64,000 nt of DNA from Desulfatitalea alkaliphila (GTDB lineage: Bacteria; Desulfobacterota; Desulfobacteria; Desulfobacterales; Desulfosarcinaceae), in assembly GCF_022968795.1 (NCBI RefSeq), contig NZ_JALJRB010000016.1:1-64000 (forward strand). Reading direction: 5' to 3'. Below the pieces are notes generated by a model. That model made no database searches and had not been told where the DNA came from. It saw nothing but the letters and a program-made list of their open reading frames with translations. Positions 1-7,141 of this stretch are shown piece after piece. A program made the position numbers and the translations under genes. Each line of letters opens with the position of its first letter. The first letter of the stretch is position 1.

Positions 1-16
1 TTAAACTTTCCATTCT

Positions 17-45
17 TTGACCTGATTGAGGATTTGGTCTATACA
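17..45 (+). promoter_or_regulatory. Candidate sigma-70 promoter for the cell-wall operon
   Basis: TTGACC at 17-22 and TATACA at 40-45 are separated by exactly 17 bases, a good match to the housekeeping promoter consensus. Transcription would start near 52, leaving a leader of about 100 bases before the ATG at 152. It is the only promoter-like element seen ahead of the three-gene cluster. This is a sequence match only. Confidence 0.5.
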
Positions 46-151
46 CATATGAATTCTTGCCGTCCGGCCCTTGTTGCTGGCACCATTTTTCGTGGCGCCA
101 AAGGGGCGATGGAACAGTAGTGAACTCGAAACGGTTGGACCTTCCGCTGCA

Positions 152-1057
152 ATGATGCCCTGGTACGCGCCCACATCCATCACAGCCTGGCTGCGCCGCT
201 TGCTCTCGCCGCGTCCCTTGCTGTTGGGATTGCTCGTGGTGGGATTGATGACGACCGAGTTGCGTTTGGACTGGCTCGAGCGGATGGCCGGGTACTATTT
301 GGCCACCACCAATCCCCAGCGTCCGCGCTACGGCGCCATCTGGGACCAAGGGCGTCAAGCCGATCAGGCCCGTCAAGCCCTGGCGCAGTTCGCCAATCAG
401 CGGCAAAACCTGCAACGCGAGGCGCGTCAGGCCGGTTCCCTGGCCGAAGTGGTGGCCACCATCGCCGAGGACACGGGGGCCATGATTTCCGCCGATCATT
501 TTGCCGACCTTTACCTGAAGTTGCCGCCGGTGCTGTCCCAGGAGATTCTTTCGCCCTTCACCCTGCTGGCCTACAACGCGGAGGGGCAGTGGCAGCGCAC
601 CTTTCTGGAACGGCAGGACGGCGCGTTGACCATCTATTTGTTGGACGCCCAGAACCAGGTGCTGCACCGACTCAATGTGGGCCCTTTGCTGTTGGGGCAC
701 ATCGAGCGGGGTGAGGTGGCCATTCAGACCGGCCTGGACCAATTGTTGGACTTCTCCCTGCACATCTATCCGGCGGACCGCTTTTTCAAGACCCTCAACA
801 CCTTGCCCGAACAGGTCCAGCAGCGGATCATTTCACACCCCCGGGACTTGCTGGGCGTCAGCGGCCGCATTCGCCGTGTCGCCATCTCCTCGGGCGCTTA
901 CGGCGATGCCGTCGATCTGGGATTCGAGGTGGAGGGGCTGGACGGCCCCCGGGTGATTTTGATGCAGGGGGTGCGCGAGGATGTGCGCCGCTTGCAGCAG
1001 ATGCTGGAGGCCCCCTCCGACGCTTCCCGGCGCTGGACGGAGGGAGGGCGACCATGA
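152..1057 (+). CDS. Membrane-anchored protein of unknown function, upstream of a class A PBP
   Basis: I do not recognise the family. The 301-residue product has one hydrophobic segment near residues 20-36 preceded by arginines, so it is probably anchored in the inner membrane with the rest in the periplasm. The remainder is a mixed helical/beta domain without catalytic motifs or cysteines. The ATG pair at 152/155 is chosen because the longer reading from a TTG at 71 adds residues unlike a signal anchor; no strong ribosome binding site decides between them. Its stop overlaps the start of the PBP gene by four bases (ATGA), implying translational coupling and a role in peptidoglycan synthesis or its control. 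That role is inference from context. Confidence 0.7.
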   Translation: MMPWYAPTSITAWLRRLLSPRPLLLGLLVVGLMTTELRLDWLERMAGYYLATTNPQRPRYGAIWDQGRQADQARQALAQFANQRQNLQREARQAGSLAEVVATIAEDTGAMISADHFADLYLKLPPVLSQEILSPFTLLAYNAEGQWQRTFLERQDGALTIYLLDAQNQVLHRLNVGPLLLGHIERGEVAIQTGLDQLLDFSLHIYPADRFFKTLNTLPEQVQQRIISHPRDLLGVSGRIRRVAISSGAYGDAVDLGFEVEGLDGPRVILMQGVREDVRRLQQMLEAPSDASRRWTEGGRP

Positions 1058-3033
1058 TGGGGCGAATGGTGATGCTTTTGCGCGGCGCGGCGGGGGTGGC
1101 GGCCTTTTTCGTGGCCGCTGCCGCCTGCTTGGTGTTGGTCCTGGTGGTGCTCTTTTTCGTTACTGTGCGCGACCTGCCCAGCGTGCCCGAACCGCTGCGG
1201 CGCATCATCGAGACCCCGCCGACCGAGATTTACGCCGCCAACGGGCAACGTGTGCTGCAGATTGGCGGCCGGGACTATGTGCCCCTGGAGCAGGTGTCCA
1301 TCGCCTTCCTGCAAGCCATATTGGCCACCGAGGACCATCGCTTTTGGGATCACCACGGCATGGACAAGCTGCGCACCCTCAAGGCGTTGGGGATCACCCT
1401 TTTCACCGGCCGCACCCAGGGGGCTTCCACCATCACCCAGCAGTTGGCCAAGAACCTCTTTTTCAGCTTCGAACAGACCTACAACCGCAAGTTCAAGGAG
1501 CTGTTGGTCAGTTTGCAGATCGAATCCCAGTTTTCCAAGGCGGAGACTCTCGAAGCCTATGTGAACCAGATCTATTTCGGACCGCGCGCCCAGGGGGTGG
1601 CCGCGGCGGCCAGTCAATTCTTCGGCAAGAACGCGGCCCAGCTGGACCTGGCCGAAGCGGCCCTGCTGGCGGGGTTGCCCCAATCGCCCTCGCGTTACAA
1701 TCCGCTGCGCCACCCGGAAAGGGCCAAGCGCCGTCAGAAAGTGGTGCTGGCCCGCCTGGTGGCCGTGGGCGCCATCACGCCGGCCGAGGCGGCCGAGGCG
1801 GCCGAGGCGCCCCTCACCTTTCGCCGCCAGGCCGATGACGGGCCGGTGGGCGGCTATTTTGTCGACTATGTGCTCAAGCAGCTGGAGGAGCGCTACGGCG
1901 CCGATGTGGTGTACCACGGGGGGCTGAAGGTGACCACCACACTGGACACCCAACTGCAACGCAATGCCGAGGCGTCGGTGGTGCGCGGCCTGGAGGATCT
2001 GGACAAGATCATGGCCGCGTCCGAACCAGGAGCGGCGAACGGCAACAGTGGCCGGGCACAGGGCGCATTGGTGGCCGTGCAGGTCAACTCCGGCGCCATC
2101 AAAGCCATGGTGGGGGGCCGCCGTTACGCTGAAAGCGAATTCAACCGGGCCGTGGAGAGCAACCGCATGCCCGGTTCGGCCTTCAAGCCGTTTTTGTACT
2201 ATACCGCGCTGGATCGTTTGGGGCTTTCGCCGGCCTCGCCGATGGTGGACCAGCCGGTGCGCATTCCCGTGGCCGGCGCGCCGGATTGGCGTCCCCGCAA
2301 TTTCCGGCGGGATTACCAGGGGCCAGTGATTCTCAAAAAGGCGTTCACCGAATCCATCAACAGTGTCGCCGCCCAACTGGTGGCCGCGACGGGACCCGAA
2401 CCGGTGATTGCCACGGCACGGCGCTGCGGCATTGAAAGCCCATTGGCGTCGGTCTATTCCGTGGCGCTGGGCACTTCCGGCGTCAGCCCTTTGGAGATGG
2501 CGTCGGCCTATGCCACCTTCGCCAGCGAAGGCATCCGCTATGCCCCTTTTGCCGTCTGGCGCGTGGAAGACGCTTTCGGCCAGGTGCTGGAAGAACACAT
2601 CGTCAGCGGTTCGGCGGCACTGGAAAGTCGGCTGGTCTATCAGGTGGTCGATATGATGCAAGGGGTGCTCAATGAGGGCACGGGCACCATCGTGCGCAGG
2701 CTCGGTTTCGACAAGCCGGCCGCCGGCAAAACCGGGACCACCAACGATTACCGCGATGCCTGGTTTGCCGGTTTCACGCCCACCCTGGCCGCGGCCGTCT
2801 GGGTGGGCCATGATCGCGGGGAAGGGCTCAAAGACGCCCACGGCGTGGGGATTACCGGCGGCCGGGCCGCCGCGCCCATCTGGGCCCATTTCATGATCAA
2901 GGCCACGGAAGGGGAGCCGCCCCGGCCCTTTTTGCATCCGGCCGGCATACGGCTCCAGGCGGTGGACCCCGCCACCGGCGAAGCGGTGCCCGAGGATCGG
3001 CCCGGCGCGGTGTGGGTGGCCGTCAAGGAGTAA
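1054..3033 (+). CDS. Class A penicillin-binding protein (PBP1A-type transglycosylase/transpeptidase)
   Basis: A bifunctional peptidoglycan synthase of 659 residues, normal to slightly short for the family. Residues about 10-38 form the membrane anchor. The glycosyltransferase (GT51) domain follows, with the EDHRFWDH motif (catalytic Glu93) and the GASTITQQLAKN motif. The transpeptidase domain carries the three penicillin-binding motifs: S375-x-x-K378 (SAFK), S434-I-N436 and K559-T-G-T562. All key residues are present, so the enzyme should be active in the periplasm, polymerising lipid II and cross-linking stem peptides. It overlaps the preceding gene by four bases and is followed by a SPOR-domain gene, an arrangement that fits a septal or envelope-growth operon. 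Confidence 0.95.
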   Translation: MMGRMVMLLRGAAGVAAFFVAAAACLVLVLVVLFFVTVRDLPSVPEPLRRIIETPPTEIYAANGQRVLQIGGRDYVPLEQVSIAFLQAILATEDHRFWDHHGMDKLRTLKALGITLFTGRTQGASTITQQLAKNLFFSFEQTYNRKFKELLVSLQIESQFSKAETLEAYVNQIYFGPRAQGVAAAASQFFGKNAAQLDLAEAALLAGLPQSPSRYNPLRHPERAKRRQKVVLARLVAVGAITPAEAAEAAEAPLTFRRQADDGPVGGYFVDYVLKQLEERYGADVVYHGGLKVTTTLDTQLQRNAEASVVRGLEDLDKIMAASEPGAANGNSGRAQGALVAVQVNSGAIKAMVGGRRYAESEFNRAVESNRMPGSAFKPFLYYTALDRLGLSPASPMVDQPVRIPVAGAPDWRPRNFRRDYQGPVILKKAFTESINSVAAQLVAATGPEPVIATARRCGIESPLASVYSVALGTSGVSPLEMASAYATFASEGIRYAPFAVWRVEDAFGQVLEEHIVSGSAALESRLVYQVVDMMQGVLNEGTGTIVRRLGFDKPAAGKTGTTNDYRDAWFAGFTPTLAAAVWVGHDRGEGLKDAHGVGITGGRAAAPIWAHFMIKATEGEPPRPFLHPAGIRLQAVDPATGEAVPEDRPGAVWVAVKE

Positions 3034-3065
3034 CAGAACCGTTTGGGAGAGGGTGTGCAACCGTT

Positions 3066-4502
3066 TTGAATGGGATCTTGCGCCATCTGTCCGTGCGATT
3101 GTGGATGACCCTGCTGTTGGGCGGGCCGTTGCTGCTGGTTTTGATGCCCCTGTGGCAGCGGGCTGTCGGTATGGCGTGGCTCGCGCTGCCGGTGACGGGG
3201 GTGCTGGCCGGCTGTTTCGCGCTGATCGGCTGGGCCATGAACCGGCGCGGTGCGGCCCTGATCGAGCGGTTGATGGCCGAGGCGGCGGTTTGGGAGCGGG
3301 CCGGCATGGCCGAGCAGGCCGAGGAGGTGTTCGAGCGGGTTCGGGCGGCCTTCGACAGTTTCTGGCTCTCGCCGTTGCGCCGCCGGGCCATGGCGCGGCG
3401 CATCACCCGCCGCCTGGCCCGTTTCCATTTATCGCGTTCCGAGCCAGGGGAATTCGGCTGCCGGATGGTGGCCACCTATTTGCGACTGCACCCGACGGAT
3501 GCGGCGGTGGCCGCGGGTTGGCTGGAACAGGTGCGCCGCATGGACGAACCCGGTCCTGAGGTGCACGCCCTGGCCGAGCGTATCGGCGCCGCCTTGCCCG
3601 ATGTCCCGACAGTGCAACGGGATTTGATGGCCTTTTATCTGTCCGCTGAACGTTCGGACTACGAGGCACTGCAAACTTACCGCCGTGTGTGGCGCCGGGG
3701 GGATCCGATCCCCGACGCATGGGTGGTGAACCTTGCACGCCTGCTGCGCAACGAACACCACATCAACGATTGGGCCCTGCAGGTGTACCTCAAAGGGTAC
3801 GCCCTGGGAGACCAACCTTGCCTGGAAGGCATTGCGGCCGGCCATTCCCTGTTGCGCCCCCATGTGGACAACCAGGCCGATCTGGCCGCCGCCCGCGAGG
3901 CGCTCGTGGATCTGGACGCTCCGCAACAGGAAGCCTTGCTGGCGCGCTTTCGCCCCCGTGCGCCGGAGGCCCCGGGCGCGGTTCCCGTGGACCAGCCGCC
4001 CCCCACCGCCCGAGGGAGAGGGCCGTTGGTGGTCGTGGCGACCGCCGGCAAGACCCTGGCGGCATTCGTGACGGATGTCGGACGGCGGGTGCGTCCCCTG
4101 GCGCGGGCAATGGCCCTGCGCCGGGCCGTCGGCGTGGCCGTGTTGGTGGCGGTGCTCGGCGTGGCCGCCGCCTTGGGATGGCATTGGGCGGGGACACGGG
4201 AGGCGCCTGCCCCACCGCCGCCCGAACCGGTTGCAGAGGTCGAACCGCCGCCCCCGGTGACCGATCCATTCACCATTCAGGTGGCCGCCTATCTGCGACC
4301 CGAGGATGCCCAACGCTACGTGGATCGGCTAAAACAGCAGAACATCGATGCCTTCTCGACCAAGGCCGTCAGCGTCAGCCGTACTTGGTACCAGGTCAAG
4401 GTGTCCCACTTCGCCACCCGCGACCAGGCGCGCCGCTACGGCGAGCAGCTCAAGACCAAAGGGTTGATCGACGATTTTTATGTCGCCAATTATCAACCGT
4501 GA
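3066..4502 (+). CDS. SPOR-domain membrane protein
   Basis: About 478 residues. Two hydrophobic segments lie near the N terminus (roughly residues 14-30 and 40-58), followed by a long helical, Arg-rich region resembling degenerate TPR-like repeats. A third membrane segment lies near residues 352-375, then a Pro-rich spacer (PPPPEP type). The C-terminal 78 residues are a SPOR domain (FTIQVAAYLRPEDAQRYVDR onward) that in known proteins binds denuded septal glycan strands. The start is uncertain: TTG 3066 is preceded by a GGGAGAGGG-type ribosome binding site, while GTG 3012 would overlap the PBP gene and ATG 3105 would cut the first membrane segment. Likely co-transcribed with the PBP gene; a cell-division or wall-remodelling role is inferred. 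Confidence 0.8.
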   Translation: MNGILRHLSVRLWMTLLLGGPLLLVLMPLWQRAVGMAWLALPVTGVLAGCFALIGWAMNRRGAALIERLMAEAAVWERAGMAEQAEEVFERVRAAFDSFWLSPLRRRAMARRITRRLARFHLSRSEPGEFGCRMVATYLRLHPTDAAVAAGWLEQVRRMDEPGPEVHALAERIGAALPDVPTVQRDLMAFYLSAERSDYEALQTYRRVWRRGDPIPDAWVVNLARLLRNEHHINDWALQVYLKGYALGDQPCLEGIAAGHSLLRPHVDNQADLAAAREALVDLDAPQQEALLARFRPRAPEAPGAVPVDQPPPTARGRGPLVVVATAGKTLAAFVTDVGRRVRPLARAMALRRAVGVAVLVAVLGVAAALGWHWAGTREAPAPPPPEPVAEVEPPPPVTDPFTIQVAAYLRPEDAQRYVDRLKQQNIDAFSTKAVSVSRTWYQVKVSHFATRDQARRYGEQLKTKGLIDDFYVANYQP

Positions 4503-4554
4503 CATTTGTAGTGGATATACCCAAAACGAAGTTGCCTGAAGAAAGGGAGGACCA

Positions 4555-5058
4555 ATGAAAGAGAAGACCCGCAAGAATGTGTACGATGCGTTCATCGGCG
4601 AGGCCAAGGCCTATTTTCGATTGCTGGCGTTTGCCGAGAAGGCCGAAGAGGAGGAGGTGCCCCAGATCGCCCTGCTGTTTCGTGCCGTGGCCGAGGCCGA
4701 GCGGGTGCATGCGACCCGCCATATGAATCTGGCGAAAGAGTTGATCGTGAAGGACACCGACACCAACCTGGAAAAATCGTTTCAGAGCGAGAAAATGGTC
4801 AGCGAGACGGCTTATCCTGAATTCATCAAGGATGCCGAGGAGGAAGGCGAAACCGCCGCCGCAACGACCTTCAGTCATGCGCGGGACGCCGAATCCTACC
4901 ATGCCAAACTCTATGAACGGGCGATCTACGACGTAATCAAGGACAAGGTGAGCACTTATCACGTGTGCCAGGTGTGCGGCTATGTGGTCAGTAAGAAGGC
5001 GCCGGAAAAGTGCCCCGTGTGCGGTGCGCCCAAGGAGAAGTTCAAGACCGTGGAGTAG
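4555..5058 (+). CDS. rbr: Rubrerythrin
   Basis: A 167-residue cytoplasmic non-haem iron peroxidase that reduces hydrogen peroxide in anaerobes. The N-terminal ferritin-like four-helix domain supplies the diiron ligands (Glu-rich helices including FIGEAKAYFRL and AEAERVHATRH). The C terminus is a rubredoxin-like FeS4 site: C138-x2-C141 and C153-x2-C156. The length is close to the short rubrerythrins of this group. A strong ribosome binding site (AAAGGGAGG) precedes the ATG. It stands alone between the SPOR gene and a convergent TPR gene whose stop codon begins at the very next base. Confidence 0.95.
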   Translation: MKEKTRKNVYDAFIGEAKAYFRLLAFAEKAEEEEVPQIALLFRAVAEAERVHATRHMNLAKELIVKDTDTNLEKSFQSEKMVSETAYPEFIKDAEEEGETAAATTFSHARDAESYHAKLYERAIYDVIKDKVSTYHVCQVCGYVVSKKAPEKCPVCGAPKEKFKTVE

Positions 5059-6255
5059 TCAGAAAGCCCCGGAGAACCCCATGTATTGGTCGAACTTGGG
5101 GTTCATCGCATTGCCGTCGGCATCGACCCCCTTGAAGGCGAACACCAGGCGGGATGGATCGAGGGTGCCGTCGCCGGTGGCGTTTTGCCGGATGGTGAAG
5201 CGCACCGTGGCGGTCTGCTCCTGTTCATTGTAAATGACGGTCAGGGGCATGGCCGGCGGGTTGACTTCGGTCTCCGGTAACCGCAGGCCGTTGTTGTAAT
5301 CGCGCCCCGGCCCGTTACCGGAAGAGCGCTCGATGGACCAGTTGACCACGTTTTCCACCGATGTGCGGTCCATCTCCTTGCTGAACTGGAAGATCATGTT
5401 GAAGGTGTGGCTGCTGTCGGCGGAGGCCAAGTACTCGTTCATGCCGGCCACCTTGGTCTTGGGCTGCATGTAATAGGGAAAGGAGCTGTTGGAGTAGGCG
5501 AACATCATCTTGGGCTTGGTCATTTTGTTGATGTAGTTGCCCAAGGTCTCGGCCAGGCCGCGGTCCTTGCGTTCCAAAAAACTTTTGATCTCCTCGGCCT
5601 GGCGCATGTCGCCGTTGTCCGCGTGCAGGTAGCCGATTTCGACGTAGGCGGCGTTGAACTCCCGGTTGCGTTGGATGGCCCGTTCGAACTGGGTGATGGC
5701 TTCGGCGTACTGTTTTTGGGCGCCCAAGGCCTGCCCCAGGCCGAAATAGCCATTGGGGCTTCGGGAGTCCATCTTGATCACTCGTTTGAACTGATCGGCA
5801 GCATCGCTTTGACGGTCGGCTTTTAAATAGGCCTGGCCCAGGGCGAAACGGTTGTTGGGATCGTCATAGATGCGCACCGCCGCTTCGTAGGCCTCGATGG
5901 CCTCGCCGATGCGCTCCTCGGCATAATAGATGTTGCCCAGGGCGACCTGCAAATCGTCCCGGTCGCGATGGATCTTGAGCCCTTCCTTGTAGGTGTCGAT
6001 GGCCTTGTCGGTCTGTTCCAGTTTTTGGTAGGACATGGCCAGGTACTTGGTGGCGTCCACCGAATATTCCGAGTTGGGGTCGAGGCCGATAGCCCGCTTG
6101 AACTCCTTGGCCGCCCCCTTGAAATCCTTGTTCTGATACTTGTCGATACCGGCACCCAGCGCCTGTTGGGACAAGGTGGTCAATTGGTGGGACTGGTCCG
6201 CCAAGGCGGAAAACAGCGCCTCACCCCACATATTGATGTTGTCGATGTACATCAT
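5059..6255 (-). CDS. TPR-repeat protein with a C-terminal Ig-like domain
   Basis: 398 residues without a signal peptide. Residues about 30-215 are five or so tetratricopeptide repeats (for example YQNKDFKGAAKEFKRAIGLDP and YFGLGQALGAQKQYAEAI), a protein-interaction scaffold. Residues about 230-398 resemble a bacterial Ig-like (SbsA-type) fold (FQFSKEMDRTSVENVVNWSI). I cannot name the function. The start at 6255 (ATGATG) follows AAGGGGG on the minus strand. Convergent with rubrerythrin, the stops being adjacent with no space for a separate terminator. No clear operon partner. Confidence 0.8.
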   Translation of the reverse strand: MMYIDNINMWGEALFSALADQSHQLTTLSQQALGAGIDKYQNKDFKGAAKEFKRAIGLDPNSEYSVDATKYLAMSYQKLEQTDKAIDTYKEGLKIHRDRDDLQVALGNIYYAEERIGEAIEAYEAAVRIYDDPNNRFALGQAYLKADRQSDAADQFKRVIKMDSRSPNGYFGLGQALGAQKQYAEAITQFERAIQRNREFNAAYVEIGYLHADNGDMRQAEEIKSFLERKDRGLAETLGNYINKMTKPKMMFAYSNSSFPYYMQPKTKVAGMNEYLASADSSHTFNMIFQFSKEMDRTSVENVVNWSIERSSGNGPGRDYNNGLRLPETEVNPPAMPLTVIYNEQEQTATVRFTIRQNATGDGTLDPSRLVFAFKGVDADGNAMNPKFDQYMGFSGAF

Positions 6256-6654
6256 GTCGCCCCCTTGCCGTGCTTGCCTGCCGGCGCGGCGTTTCGCGCG
6301 CCACCGCCCTGATGGATCGGCTCAACTTTTATATCGGCGGTCGGGGGCGGGACTTTAGGGCGCGCGCAAAAATAACCTCCCCTTTTATCGACCCCAAATC
6401 CGGGCGCCTAAAATACGGTGTCATTTTTTCGCGAAACCTTTTGCGGTTGGCCGCTGCGGATCGGTCGCTGCAATGCCATTCCGTGCGTCGATCTTTGACA
6501 GCGGTATTGATCAATCCCATGTTTTAGATGAACGCGGTAGCACTGCGCACGACCACTCATCCAAGCCCCTCCCGAGAGGGCGAACCGAGGTTGCGCGCCG
6601 CTGCCGTGGGTTTAATCAATCGGGCCCCGCCGCGGCGGGGCCGGGAGGTGGTTT
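6256..6654. other. Intergenic region with a palindrome at the usp ribosome binding site
   Basis: A divergent intergenic region of about 400 bases between the TPR and universal stress protein genes. No small gene with a ribosome binding site is evident. A TTGACA lies at 6495-6500 but without a well-spaced -10. A perfect 20-base palindrome, GGCCCCGCCGCGGCGGGGCC, occupies 6623-6642 and ends directly beside the GGGAGG ribosome binding site (about 6643-6648) of the gene at 6655. The transcript could fold there and affect translation. Confidence 0.5.
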
Positions 6655-7128
6655 ATGGAGATCAAAACCATTCTTTGGCCGACCGACTTGTCGGCCAATT
6701 CGCTCGAGGCCGGGACCCACGTGGTGTCCCTGGCCCGCAAATACAATGCCGAAGTGGTGCTCATGTACGTGGCGGTGGATCTGTGCGCCTTTTTTCCGGC
6801 CTACGGCAGCTACCCGTCCGTGGAGCACTTGAACAATTTCAGGGATTGGGAGATCGAAAAGGCCCGCAAAAAGCTTGAACGGATTTGCAGGGAGGAACTC
6901 AAGGCCTGTCCGTTTCTCAAGCTGCGTCTGGTGATGGGTGAACCGGTGGACCAGATTCTGAAGATGGCCGATACGGTGCAGGCGGAGCTGTTGGTGTTGA
7001 GCAGCCGCGGGCAGGGCGGCGACGGAGCGGATTTGGGCCGTATCGCCCGGGAGGTGCTGCGCCGCAGTCCGGTGCCGGTGCATGTGGTCAAACACCGGGA
7101 GCGGACGGCGGCGGAGGCGCCGGCCTGA
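6655..7128 (+). CDS. Universal stress protein (UspA family)
   Basis: 157 residues, a single Usp domain. The N terminus (IKTILWPTDLSANSLEAGTHVVSLARKY) is the usual first strand and helix. The C terminus ends in the family's PVPVHVVKH strand. The nucleotide-binding G-x2-G-x9-G(S/T) motif is only partly kept (SSRGQGGDGADLGRIA), so ATP binding is uncertain. Usp proteins are cytoplasmic dimers induced by stress or starvation. The start follows GGGAGG. A convergent transporter gene ends 13 bases downstream. Confidence 0.9.
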   Translation: MEIKTILWPTDLSANSLEAGTHVVSLARKYNAEVVLMYVAVDLCAFFPAYGSYPSVEHLNNFRDWEIEKARKKLERICREELKACPFLKLRLVMGEPVDQILKMADTVQAELLVLSSRGQGGDGADLGRIAREVLRRSPVPVHVVKHRERTAAEAPA

Positions 7129-7141
7129 GCCGGCGCTTTGT

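Noticed and set aside
1-183. A 60-codon minus-strand frame at the window edge
   Set aside because: No ribosome binding site or recognisable protein; it overlaps the promoter and start of the first operon.
898-3060. A 720-codon open frame on the minus strand, antisense to the PBP gene
   Set aside because: The protein is His/Gly/Arg-rich with no domain, and it mirrors a well-conserved PBP with all motifs; it is a shadow frame of GC-rich DNA.
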